64,000 nucleotides of DNA, taken from the NCBI RefSeq assembly GCF_002261475.1, contig NZ_NEVN01000007.1, positions 248,001-312,000 on the forward strand, written 5' to 3'. Position 1 is the first letter of the stretch, and each line of letters starts with the position of its first letter. Positions 19,698 to 27,307 of this stretch are shown in pieces. This DNA is from Bordetella genomosp. 5 (GTDB lineage: Bacteria > Pseudomonadota > Gammaproteobacteria > Burkholderiales > Burkholderiaceae_B). Below the pieces are notes generated by a model. The model made no database searches and had not been told where the DNA came from. It saw nothing but the letters and a program-made list of their open reading frames with translations. Both the position numbers and the translations under genes were made by a program.

Positions 19698-19772
19698 GGC
19701 CCCGTTTTCCTGATATGCGGCGGGGGTTCGCTGCGAGTCACTTATCCAGCTTCAAGCTCAACGAGGAGAAAC

Positions 19773-20369
19773 ATGAACAAACCCTCCAAATTCGCTCTGG
19801 CGCTCGCCTTCGCCGCCGTTACGGCCTCTGGTGTAGCCTCGGCCCAGTCCTACCCGCAGACGGTGGACAACTGGCGTAATGCGTTCGGCGACGTGTGGAA
19901 GAACGGCACGAACGAACTGTGCTGGCGCGATGCGTTCTGGACCCCGGCCACCGGTATCCCCGGTTGCGACGGCGTGCCGGTCGCTCAACAAAAAGACAAG
20001 CCGGCTCCGATGGCTGCCAAGGTCGTCTTCAACGCTGACACGTTCTTCGACTTCGACAAGTCGGTTCTGAAGCCCGAAGGCCGTCAACTGCTGGATCAAG
20101 TGGCCCAGCAAGCTGGCACCATCGATCTGGAAACCATCATCGCCGTCGGCCACACCGACTCGATCGGTACCGAGGCTTACAACCAGAAGCTGTCCGAGCG
20201 CCGTGCCGCTTCGGTCAAGGCCTACCTGGTCAGCAAGGGCATCGACCCCAACCGTGTCTACACGGAAGGCAAGGGCGAGCTGCAACCGATCGCCACGAAC
20301 AAGACGGCCGAAGGCCGTGCGCGCAACCGTCGCGTGGAAATCGAAATCGTCGGCAGCCGTCGCAAGTAA
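19773..20369 (+). CDS. ompA: OmpA-family outer membrane protein
   Basis: Outer-membrane lipid- or peptidoglycan-associated protein, 198 residues. It has a cleavable signal peptide (MNKPSKFALALAFAAVTASG, cleavage near ASA-QS), a short unique region (about 25-80) with two cysteines that could form a disulfide, and a C-terminal OmpA/MotB peptidoglycan-binding domain (about 85-195) with FNADTFFDFDKSVLKPEG, GHTDSIGTEAYNQKLSERRA and the NRRVEIEI end. There is no full N-terminal beta-barrel, as in Bordetella OmpA homologues. It has a strong promoter and terminator and is probably monocistronic. Confidence 0.95.
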   Translation: MNKPSKFALALAFAAVTASGVASAQSYPQTVDNWRNAFGDVWKNGTNELCWRDAFWTPATGIPGCDGVPVAQQKDKPAPMAAKVVFNADTFFDFDKSVLKPEGRQLLDQVAQQAGTIDLETIIAVGHTDSIGTEAYNQKLSERRAASVKAYLVSKGIDPNRVYTEGKGELQPIATNKTAEGRARNRRVEIEIVGSRRK

Positions 20370-20389
20370 TTGCTTCGTCAGTCGTACTG

Positions 20390-20421
20390 AAAAAGGCCTC
20401 GCTCATGCGAGGCCTTTTTTT
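20390..20421 (+). terminator. Intrinsic terminator after ompA
   Basis: An 8-bp GC stem (GGCCTCGC / GCGAGGCC) extended by A-T pairs, 4-base loop TCAT and seven T, 21 bases past the ompA stop. Confidence 0.95.
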
Positions 20422-20606
20422 ATGCCCGTCTCGAGCGACTCGGCGGGCGGATGCGGCCATACCCCCCTGATTTTTCAGGCACAATCTAGGCTGAGGGCGG
20501 CCCAGACCTGCCCGCCGCTGCTCGCGATCCTGACGCAGGATCCGCCAGCGCTCCCTTTCGTTTGCGCACGCATCCGGCCTCGCGCGCGCCACAGCCAGCC
20601 ACGCCC

Positions 20607-21332
20607 ATGACCGTAGATACCCCTACCCCCTCCCGCCCCGTCAACGCCGACCAGGCTGAACTCGACAAGTTCGCCGCGCTGGCCTCGCGCTGGTGGGACC
20701 CGGAAAGCGAGTTCAAGCCGCTGCACGCCATCAACCCGTTGCGCCTGGAATGGATCCAGGAAGTGGCGGGCCCGCTCACCGGACGCCGGGTGCTGGACGT
20801 CGGCTGCGGCGGGGGCATCCTGTCGGAGAGCATGGCGCGCGCCGGTGCCGACGTGACCGGCATCGATCTGGCCGACAAATCGCTCAAGGTGGCGCGGCTG
20901 CACGGCCTGGAATCGGGCGTGAAGGTCGAGTACCGCAAGGTGCCGGTCGAAGAGCTTGCCGCCGAGCAGCCCGGTCAGTACGACGTCGTGACCTGCATGG
21001 AAATGCTGGAACACGTGCCCGACCCCGCCTCCATCGTGCGCGCCTGCTCGGCGCTGGTGAAACCGGGCGGCTGGGTGTTCTTCTCCACGCTGAACCGCAA
21101 TCCGAAGTCGTTCCTGTTCGCCATCGTCGGCGCCGAATATGTGCTGCGGCTCTTGCCGCGCGGCACGCACTCGTATGCGCAGTTCATCAAGCCGAGCGAA
21201 CTGGCCACCTCGGCCCGCCAGGCTCAGCTCGAGCCGGTGGGCATGCGCGGCATGGAATACAACCCCATTACCCAGGTCTACACCCTGAGCGGCGATACCT
21301 CGGTCAACTACCTGATGGCGACCCGCAAATGA
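20607..21332 (+). CDS. ubiG: Ubiquinone biosynthesis O-methyltransferase
   Basis: SAM-dependent enzyme carrying out both O-methylations of ubiquinone synthesis. The 241-residue product has [19 protein letters not shown] near the start, typical of UbiG, and the SAM-binding motif [13 protein letters not shown]. Start at 20607; an upstream in-frame ATG at 20562 is weaker. The stop overlaps the start of the phosphatase gene by four bases. Confidence 0.95.
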   Translation: MTVDTPTPSRPVNADQAELDKFAALASRWWDPESEFKPLHAINPLRLEWIQEVAGPLTGRRVLDVGCGGGILSESMARAGADVTGIDLADKSLKVARLHGLESGVKVEYRKVPVEELAAEQPGQYDVVTCMEMLEHVPDPASIVRACSALVKPGGWVFFSTLNRNPKSFLFAIVGAEYVLRLLPRGTHSYAQFIKPSELATSARQAQLEPVGMRGMEYNPITQVYTLSGDTSVNYLMATRK

Positions 21333-22003
21333 GCGCGCTGGTTCTGTTTGATTTTGATGGCACCCTGGCCGACACGGCGCCCGACCTGGCGGCGGCCGCC
21401 AACCAGCAGCGCGTGCGCCGGGGGCTCGCCCCCCTGCCCTACGAGACGCTGCGGCCGGTAGCCTCGCAGGGCGCGCGCGGATTGTTGCGTGTAGCGCTCG
21501 AACTGACGCCCGGCCATCCCGACTACGAACCCACGCGACTGCAGTTTCTGGAGGACTACGCGGCGGGTTCTACGGTGCACAGCCGGCTCTTCCCGGGCAT
21601 CGCGGCACTGCTCGAAAAGCTGCGCGATCGGGGGCTGTCCTGGGGGATTGTTACCAATAAAGTCACGCACCTTACATTGCCCATTGTTGCTTACCTGGGC
21701 CTGAATGAGCACAGTGCAGTGTTGGTTTGTGGCGACACTACGGCTCATGCCAAGCCGCACCCCCTCCCGCTGCTCCACGCCGCCGAACAGGCCGGTTTCG
21801 CACCGGATCGGTGCGTTTATGTGGGCGACGATCTCCGCGACATCCAGTCGGCCCACGCGGCCCGCATGCCCGCCATTGCTGCCGCTTACGGGTATGTCGG
21901 TCAGGATGAGGACTGCACGACCTGGCTTGCCGAAGCCACGGTGCATACGCCAGACGCGCTCTGGCCGGCAATCGAATCTTTGCTACCGGACGATCTGCAC
22001 TGA
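21329..22003 (+). CDS. gph: HAD phosphatase, phosphoglycolate/MurNAc-6-phosphate type
   Basis: A 224-residue haloacid dehalogenase with the nucleophile motif [16 protein letters not shown] in motif [10 protein letters not shown] in motif III and [10 protein letters not shown] in motif IV. It is annotated in relatives as phosphoglycolate phosphatase (gph). Directly downstream of ubiG, the same position holds mupP (MurNAc-6-phosphate phosphatase of cell-wall recycling) in Pseudomonas, so that function is equally possible. Start codon overlaps the ubiG stop (ATGA). Confidence 0.9.
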   Translation: MSALVLFDFDGTLADTAPDLAAAANQQRVRRGLAPLPYETLRPVASQGARGLLRVALELTPGHPDYEPTRLQFLEDYAAGSTVHSRLFPGIAALLEKLRDRGLSWGIVTNKVTHLTLPIVAYLGLNEHSAVLVCGDTTAHAKPHPLPLLHAAEQAGFAPDRCVYVGDDLRDIQSAHAARMPAIAAAYGYVGQDEDCTTWLAEATVHTPDALWPAIESLLPDDLH

Positions 22004-22046
22004 TTCGAGGCCGTTGGCAATGCTGCTTACGGCCTCTTTCAAATGT

Positions 22047-22062
22047 GTCTCGTATGTGAGAC
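22047..22062. promoter_or_regulatory. Palindrome upstream of wecB
   Basis: GTCTC-gtatgt-GAGAC is a 5+5 inverted repeat in the AT-rich 189-bp region between gph and wecB, 24 bases before the proposed -35. It could be an operator for a repressor or activator of the exopolysaccharide operon. No known regulator site is recognised. Confidence 0.4.
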
Positions 22063-22085
22063 TTTAATACGCAGGATTAAGCATC

Positions 22086-22113
22086 TTGCTATATCCTGCC
22101 ACGCAAATATTCT
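22086..22113 (+). promoter_or_regulatory. Candidate promoter of the exopolysaccharide operon
   Basis: TTGCTA (22086-22091) and TATTCT (22108-22113) with a 16-base spacer lie about 80 bases before the wecB start in a strikingly AT-rich stretch that contrasts with its surroundings. Confidence 0.5.
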
Positions 22114-22192
22114 AGTTTTCAGATTATTGCGAGGCTTATCGCCCACGCAGAATCTGCGCTCGGGGCCACTCATTCTTTGACTGGTGCGTCCG

Positions 22193-23365
22193 ATGAAAAT
22201 CCTGTCGATCTTTGGTACCCGGCCCGAGGCCATCAAAATGATGCCGCTGGTTCGGGCATTGCAACAGGAACGCACCGTCGAGAGCGTCGTGTGTGTCACC
22301 GGCCAGCATCGCCAGATGCTGGACCAGGTGCTGCAGCTGTTCGAGATCCAGGCCGATCACGATCTGGATGTGATGGTGCCCAACCAGACGCTCAACGGCC
22401 TCTTCGCCCGCATCATGACGCGCGTGGACGCGCTGCTCGAAGAGGTGAAGCCCGACGTCGTGCTCGTGCACGGCGATACGAGCACCGCCACCGCCTGCAG
22501 CCTCGCCGCCTTTCATCGCCGCATTCCGATCGGCCACGTCGAGGCCGGTCTGCGCACCGGCGATCTCGCACAACCCTTTCCTGAAGAAATGAACCGCCGC
22601 GTCGTGGATGTGGTGGGACAGTGGCTGTTCGCACCCACGCTGACCTCGCGTGCGAACCTGCGCCAGGAGAATCTGCAGGGCCGCATTTACGTCACCGGGA
22701 ACACCGTGATCGATGCGCTGGACCTGACCTTGACAAAGCTTGACAGTGATCGGGCCCTCAATAATGCGCTATCGACGCGCTATCACTGGCAGAATCCGGA
22801 CCGCCGACTACTGCTTGTTACGGGGCATCGTCGCGAAAGCTTCGGAGAGGGCTTTCGCAACATCTGCGCCGCCCTCGCCACCCTCGCGAAACGCGATGAC
22901 CTGGATATCGTCTATCCGGTGCATCTGAATCCGCAGGTGCGCGAGGTCGTGATGGGCACGTTGTCGGGACTGTCGAACGTCCACCTCATCGATCCGCTCG
23001 ATTACCTCGATTTCGTTTGGTTCATGCGCCGCGCCCACATCATTCTCACCGACTCTGGTGGTGTCCAGGAGGAAGCCCCTCACCTGGGCAAGCCCGTTCT
23101 CGTCATGCGCGATGTGACGGAACGGCCGGAGGCCCTGGCCGCCGGCACGGTGGCGCTGGTCGGCACGGAATCCGACCGCATCGTGCGGGCGGTCAATGCA
23201 CTGCTCGATGATCCCGCGCATTACGAACGCTTCGCCCGGGGCGTCAATCCCTACGGCGACGGCAACGCAAGCGCGCGCATCGTGTCTGCCCTGCTGGGTC
23301 GCGCGGTGCAAGAGTTCGATCCCAGCCAGCCTGGCCTGGCCGTCCCTCACTCCTTGGTCGCCTAA
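22193..23365 (+). CDS. wecB: UDP-N-acetylglucosamine 2-epimerase (non-hydrolysing)
   Basis: Interconverts UDP-GlcNAc and UDP-ManNAc in the cytoplasm. The 390-residue product begins with the canonical MKILSIFGTRPEAIKMMPLV and contains HGDTSTA, GHVEAGLRTG, FPEEMNR and TDSGGVQEEAP, all active-site or UDP-binding segments of WecB. The ATG at 22193 is preferred over a GTG nine bases earlier. It is the first gene of the polysaccharide operon, nine bases before the BcsB-like gene, and no wecC or other enterobacterial common antigen gene is present. That points to UDP-ManNAc (or a derivative) as substrate of the downstream NfrB-like enzyme. Confidence 0.96.
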   Translation: MKILSIFGTRPEAIKMMPLVRALQQERTVESVVCVTGQHRQMLDQVLQLFEIQADHDLDVMVPNQTLNGLFARIMTRVDALLEEVKPDVVLVHGDTSTATACSLAAFHRRIPIGHVEAGLRTGDLAQPFPEEMNRRVVDVVGQWLFAPTLTSRANLRQENLQGRIYVTGNTVIDALDLTLTKLDSDRALNNALSTRYHWQNPDRRLLLVTGHRRESFGEGFRNICAALATLAKRDDLDIVYPVHLNPQVREVVMGTLSGLSNVHLIDPLDYLDFVWFMRRAHIILTDSGGVQEEAPHLGKPVLVMRDVTERPEALAAGTVALVGTESDRIVRAVNALLDDPAHYERFARGVNPYGDGNASARIVSALLGRAVQEFDPSQPGLAVPHSLVA

Positions 23366-23374
23366 AACCCCATC

Positions 23375-25588
23375 ATGGTCATCACTTCTACCCGCACTTT
23401 CCGCCTCCATGCCGCGCGCCGCGCGCTGCTGCTGGCCTGCCTCGCCGGTCCGGCAGCCGTCATGGCCAGCCCTGCCAGCGACGCCCTGCTCGAGCTGGGA
23501 CGTGACGGTTTGATCCAGCGCAGTCTGTCTCTGAAGGACCTGGGCATCGGCAATCCTGTCGTGCTCGACCAAAGCGATAACCGCCAGGAATTCTTCCTGC
23601 CGGTGCCGCGCGGCGTGACCTTGACCGATGCCGCGCTGACGCTGGAAGGCAATTACCTGAAGGGCGAGGACGTGCCCGCCACGCTGAACGTGGCGATCGA
23701 TGGACGTCCTCAGGTCGCGCAGCGCGTCGTGGATCGCGAAGGCAATCTGCATCGCGCCCTGCCGATCGAGCCGCGTGCGCGTGAATCGGGCTTCGTGCAA
23801 CTCACCGTGAACTGGAGCTCGCCGATCGGCCTGCGCCTGTGCGAGTCGGACCGCCTCACGGCCAATGTGCTGACGCTGTCGCCCGACACGCGCCTGACCT
23901 ACCGCTATCCCGCCCAGGCCGTGCGCGGCCTGGACGACACCTGGCACACGCTGCCGGGCCAACCGGTCCTGCTGGTGGCCGGTGGCAAGCTCGACAAGCA
24001 GAGCTTCGACGCGGCGTGGCGCGTGGGCGTGGCGCTCGAGCGCACCGGCAAGCGCGCGGTCGTGAAAAGCCTGCCCGCCGTGGGCGACGAGATCCGCCTG
24101 GCCGGCCTGCAGGTGCCCGCCGCGCTGAGCAGCATCCCGGCCTTTGCCGCCTTCGCGGGCAAAGACACGCACAAGATCGCCGACCCGGCCGAGGTCGGCG
24201 CCTTGATCGTGCTGGGCGGCGCGCAAGGGGATCTGGCGATCACCGATAGCGCGCTGACCGGCCAGATCGATCAGGCGCTGGATGCGCTCGCCGGGCAGTT
24301 GCAGAACGATGCCGACGCGGCCCGCGAACTCACGCAATGGCGCGAGCGCCATGCCACGCTCGCCAGCGACAAGCCGGCCGCGCAGCAGGTCAAGGTGGCG
24401 CTGCTCGGGCATCAGCCGATGATCTCGATCTCGCCGGACGCCGGCGCGCAAGCCGCCGGCATCTTCGACAGCATCTGGCGCCGCGTGCTCACGTCGCGCC
24501 AGGCCACGGTGTTCCAGGCCGGCCAGAACGCAGCCAGCCTGGGCGACACGACGCGCCTGACGGCGCTCGGCGCCTCCACCACGGTGTTCGATGTGGTGAC
24601 GCGCGGCGACTGGAACATGACGTTCCCGCTGGCCGCCATCTCCAGCGATGGCCGCATTCCGGGCGAACTGGTGCTCGACCTGGCCGCCGCGCCCGGCGCG
24701 TCCATCACCAAGCCCGTGGCGTCGGTCATCTGGAACGGCGTGCTGCTCAATGCCAAGCAACTCGACGCGGACGGCCACCCGGAGCGGCTCGCCGCGCGGG
24801 TGCCGGGCTATGCGCTGGGCGTGACCAACAACCTGCGCGTGTCGTTCCAGCGCCAGCCCGTGTCGCCCAACTGTGCCGAAACGCCGCAGGGCTATCCGGT
24901 CAACGTGCTGCCTTCGAGCTTCGTGCGTGCCGGCAGCGCGCAACCGGACGGCACCTTCGTGGGCATCCTGCCGCTGCTGGCGGGCACGCCGCAGGTGCTG
25001 GTGCCGCAGAGCGCGCTCGACGCGCCGGTGACGCCGCTGCGCAACCTGATCGCGCTGGCCAACGCCAGCGCCCTGTCGCCGGTGCGCGCCGAACTCGTGC
25101 TGGCCGACGGCGCACAGGCCGTCAAACCGACGAAGCCGTTCCTGTCGATGGGTGTGCCTGTCGACGGCGTGGCACCGGTCATCAATGTGGTCGACGGCAA
25201 GCGCCTGACCGTCCGTGGCAAGGCGCAGAACGACCAGCCCTGGCTCGACGTCGAAGGCCCGGACCGTCTCAGCACGGCGTCGGTGGTCAAGTCGGGCACG
25301 CAGAACGGCATTCTCTGGCAGGCACTCGGCGAGCATCCCGCGCGCTTCGCGGAGTCGTTCGTGCTGACCCGCGGCAACGCCGTGGTGCTGGGCGAACAAG
25401 GCGCGCTGGCCTGGATCGACACCACCGACCCCGGCCTGAGCCAACCGCCCGGCATGGGTGGCGGTCCGTTCTACGAATGGCGTCAGTATCTGGGCTGGGG
25501 TGTGCCGCTGCTGGGCGCCCTGATCCTGCTGGCGCTGGTGCTGGCCGTGATGGCGCGCCGCGCCCGGGCCCGCAGCGAGAAGAAGTAA
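23375..25588 (+). CDS. BcsB-like periplasmic polysaccharide synthase subunit
   Basis: A 737-residue exported protein of the cellulose-synthase regulatory subunit (BcsB) family. It has a signal peptide (cleavage near VMA-SP), a large periplasmic body with beta-rich carbohydrate-binding-like segments, and one C-terminal membrane helix (about 706-728, WGVPLLGALILLALVLAVMA) followed by an Arg/Lys tail. In cellulose synthesis BcsB anchors to BcsA and guides the emerging glucan. Here the partner glycosyltransferase is NfrB-like and no BcsA/PilZ protein exists. I infer that this subunit receives the nascent polymer from NfrB and passes it toward NfrA. It follows wecB by nine bases. Confidence 0.85.
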   Translation: MVITSTRTFRLHAARRALLLACLAGPAAVMASPASDALLELGRDGLIQRSLSLKDLGIGNPVVLDQSDNRQEFFLPVPRGVTLTDAALTLEGNYLKGEDVPATLNVAIDGRPQVAQRVVDREGNLHRALPIEPRARESGFVQLTVNWSSPIGLRLCESDRLTANVLTLSPDTRLTYRYPAQAVRGLDDTWHTLPGQPVLLVAGGKLDKQSFDAAWRVGVALERTGKRAVVKSLPAVGDEIRLAGLQVPAALSSIPAFAAFAGKDTHKIADPAEVGALIVLGGAQGDLAITDSALTGQIDQALDALAGQLQNDADAARELTQWRERHATLASDKPAAQQVKVALLGHQPMISISPDAGAQAAGIFDSIWRRVLTSRQATVFQAGQNAASLGDTTRLTALGASTTVFDVVTRGDWNMTFPLAAISSDGRIPGELVLDLAAAPGASITKPVASVIWNGVLLNAKQLDADGHPERLAARVPGYALGVTNNLRVSFQRQPVSPNCAETPQGYPVNVLPSSFVRAGSAQPDGTFVGILPLLAGTPQVLVPQSALDAPVTPLRNLIALANASALSPVRAELVLADGAQAVKPTKPFLSMGVPVDGVAPVINVVDGKRLTVRGKAQNDQPWLDVEGPDRLSTASVVKSGTQNGILWQALGEHPARFAESFVLTRGNAVVLGEQGALAWIDTTDPGLSQPPGMGGGPFYEWRQYLGWGVPLLGALILLALVLAVMARRARARSEKK

Positions 25589-25603
25589 GGACGGCGGGCG
25601 ATC

Positions 25604-27307
25604 ATGTCCTCGCTCTACCTGCCCTATCTGGTGGCGGACTACTATCGCGGCCTGGAGATCATGGCCGCGATCGTAGGCGTGCTCATCATGCTCTCGAGCC
25701 TCGATGATCTGTTCATCGATCTCTGGTACTGGGTGCGCGAAGCCTGGCGATCGGTCACGATCAAGCGGCGCTACAAGGCCCTGACGGCCGAGGAGCTGCG
25801 CGCCAAGCCCGAGCAGCCGCTGGCGATCATGGTGCCGGCCTGGCTCGAGTACGACGTGATCGCGCCCATGCTCGAGAACATGGTCGCCACGCTCGAGTAC
25901 AAGAACTACATGATCTTCGCGGGCACCTACCAGAACGACGCCCGCACGATCCAGGAAGTCGAGCGCATGAAGCTGCGCTACCGCCAGCTCGTGCGCGTGG
26001 AGGTGCCGCACGATGGCCCGACCTGCAAGGCCGATTGTCTGAACTGGATCGTGCAAGCGATCTTCGCGCAGGACGCCAAGCAGGACGAGCCGTTTGCCGG
26101 CGTGATCCTGCACGACAGCGAAGACGTGCTTCACCCGCTCGAGCTGAAGTACTTCAATTACCTGCTGCCGCGCATCGACTTCATCCAGCTGCCCGTGACC
26201 TCGCTCGAGCGTCACTGGCACGAGTTCGTTGCCGGCACCTACATGGACGAGTTCGCCGAGTGGCACACCAAGGATCTGGTGGTGCGCGAGAGCATGTCGC
26301 GCATGGTGCCGTCGGCCGGTGTGGGCACCTGTTTTTCGCGCCGCGCCCTGCTCGATCTGGCGGCCCAGACCCACAACCAGCCGTTCAACACGGATACCCT
26401 GACCGAGGATTACGACATCGGCGCGCGGCTCTCGCAGCGCGGCATGAAGCAGATCTTCGGCAAGTTTCCGGTGGACTACGTCGCCAAGCGCCGGGGGCTC
26501 TTCGGCTGGGGCAAGGAACGCATGGTGGCGGTGCACATGCCGCTGGGCGTGCGCGAGTACTTCCCGAACACCTTCCGCACCGCCTACCGCCAGAAGGCGC
26601 GCTGGACGCTCGGGATCGGGCTGCAGGGCTGGCAGCAGGTCGGCTGGACGGGCTCGTTCGCGACCAAGTATCTGCTGTTCCGTGACCGCAAGGGCCTCTT
26701 CACGTCGTTCATCGCGATCGTGGCGTACCTGCTGCTGGCGCAGTTCGTCCTGTTCATGTTCATCAATGCGATGGGCTGGTGGACCGTGTTCTTCCCGTCG
26801 GCATTCGGGCCCAGCAGCTGGGTGCTGAACCTGATGTGGATCAACACGATCCTGCTGGGGCTGCGCCTGACGCAACGCGCGTATTTCGTGGGCCGCCTCT
26901 ACGGGTGGGAGCACGCCCTGCTGTCGGCGCCGCGCATGATCGTGGGCAACTTCATCAACGCCATGGCGGCGGCGCGCGCGTGGCGCCTGTACCTGGGCCA
27001 CCTCATCTTCCGCAAGCGCCTGGTCTGGGACAAGACCATGCATGACTTCCCGTCGGCCGACCAGCTGACGCAGCAGCGTCTGCGTCTGGGCGATCTGCTG
27101 CTATCGTGGCGCGCCGTCGACGAGAACCATCTGCGTCAGGCGCTGGAAGCGCAGGCGACCGAACACCGCCCCCTCGGGCAAATCCTGCTCGAGCGCGGCT
27201 GGCTCGACGAGCCGACGCTGAACGAGGCGATCTCGTATCAGCACGGCAACGCCGCACCGAATCACCCCCCGTCGGCCTCGCCCGAACAAAGATCGAACCC
27301 AACATGA
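25604..27307 (+). CDS. nfrB: NfrB-like glycosyltransferase with C-terminal MshEN c-di-GMP domain
   Basis: Inner-membrane family-2 glycosyltransferase, 567 residues. An N-terminal membrane helix (about 18-32) is followed by a cytoplasmic GT2 domain with DSED (171-174), TEDYD (267-271) and QKARW (330-334), the D, TED and QxxRW motifs of processive synthases. Three or so membrane helices follow (about 365-445). The C-terminus holds two 24-residue MshEN motifs: RLGDLLLSWRAV...LEAQ (494-517) and PLGQILLERGWL...SYQ (523-546), with the standard 5-residue spacer. E. coli NfrB, a c-di-GMP-activated glycan synthase, has the same layout but is longer (about 745). The stop overlaps the nfrA start (ATGA). 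Confidence 0.92.
   Translation: MSSLYLPYLVADYYRGLEIMAAIVGVLIMLSSLDDLFIDLWYWVREAWRSVTIKRRYKALTAEELRAKPEQPLAIMVPAWLEYDVIAPMLENMVATLEYKNYMIFAGTYQNDARTIQEVERMKLRYRQLVRVEVPHDGPTCKADCLNWIVQAIFAQDAKQDEPFAGVILHDSEDVLHPLELKYFNYLLPRIDFIQLPVTSLERHWHEFVAGTYMDEFAEWHTKDLVVRESMSRMVPSAGVGTCFSRRALLDLAAQTHNQPFNTDTLTEDYDIGARLSQRGMKQIFGKFPVDYVAKRRGLFGWGKERMVAVHMPLGVREYFPNTFRTAYRQKARWTLGIGLQGWQQVGWTGSFATKYLLFRDRKGLFTSFIAIVAYLLLAQFVLFMFINAMGWWTVFFPSAFGPSSWVLNLMWINTILLGLRLTQRAYFVGRLYGWEHALLSAPRMIVGNFINAMAAARAWRLYLGHLIFRKRLVWDKTMHDFPSADQLTQQRLRLGDLLLSWRAVDENHLRQALEAQATEHRPLGQILLERGWLDEPTLNEAISYQHGNAAPNHPPSASPEQRSNPT

Noticed and set aside
22193-23365. Enterobacterial common antigen locus
   Set aside because: Only wecB is present; no wecA, wecC, wecG or wzx/wzy genes accompany it.
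22808-27043. A 1411-codon open frame on the minus strand opposite the BcsB-like and nfrB genes
   Set aside because: It is an antisense shadow of high-GC genes: composition is His/Arg/Gly/Asp-rich with no domain, and the plus strand carries clearly recognised proteins over the same span.
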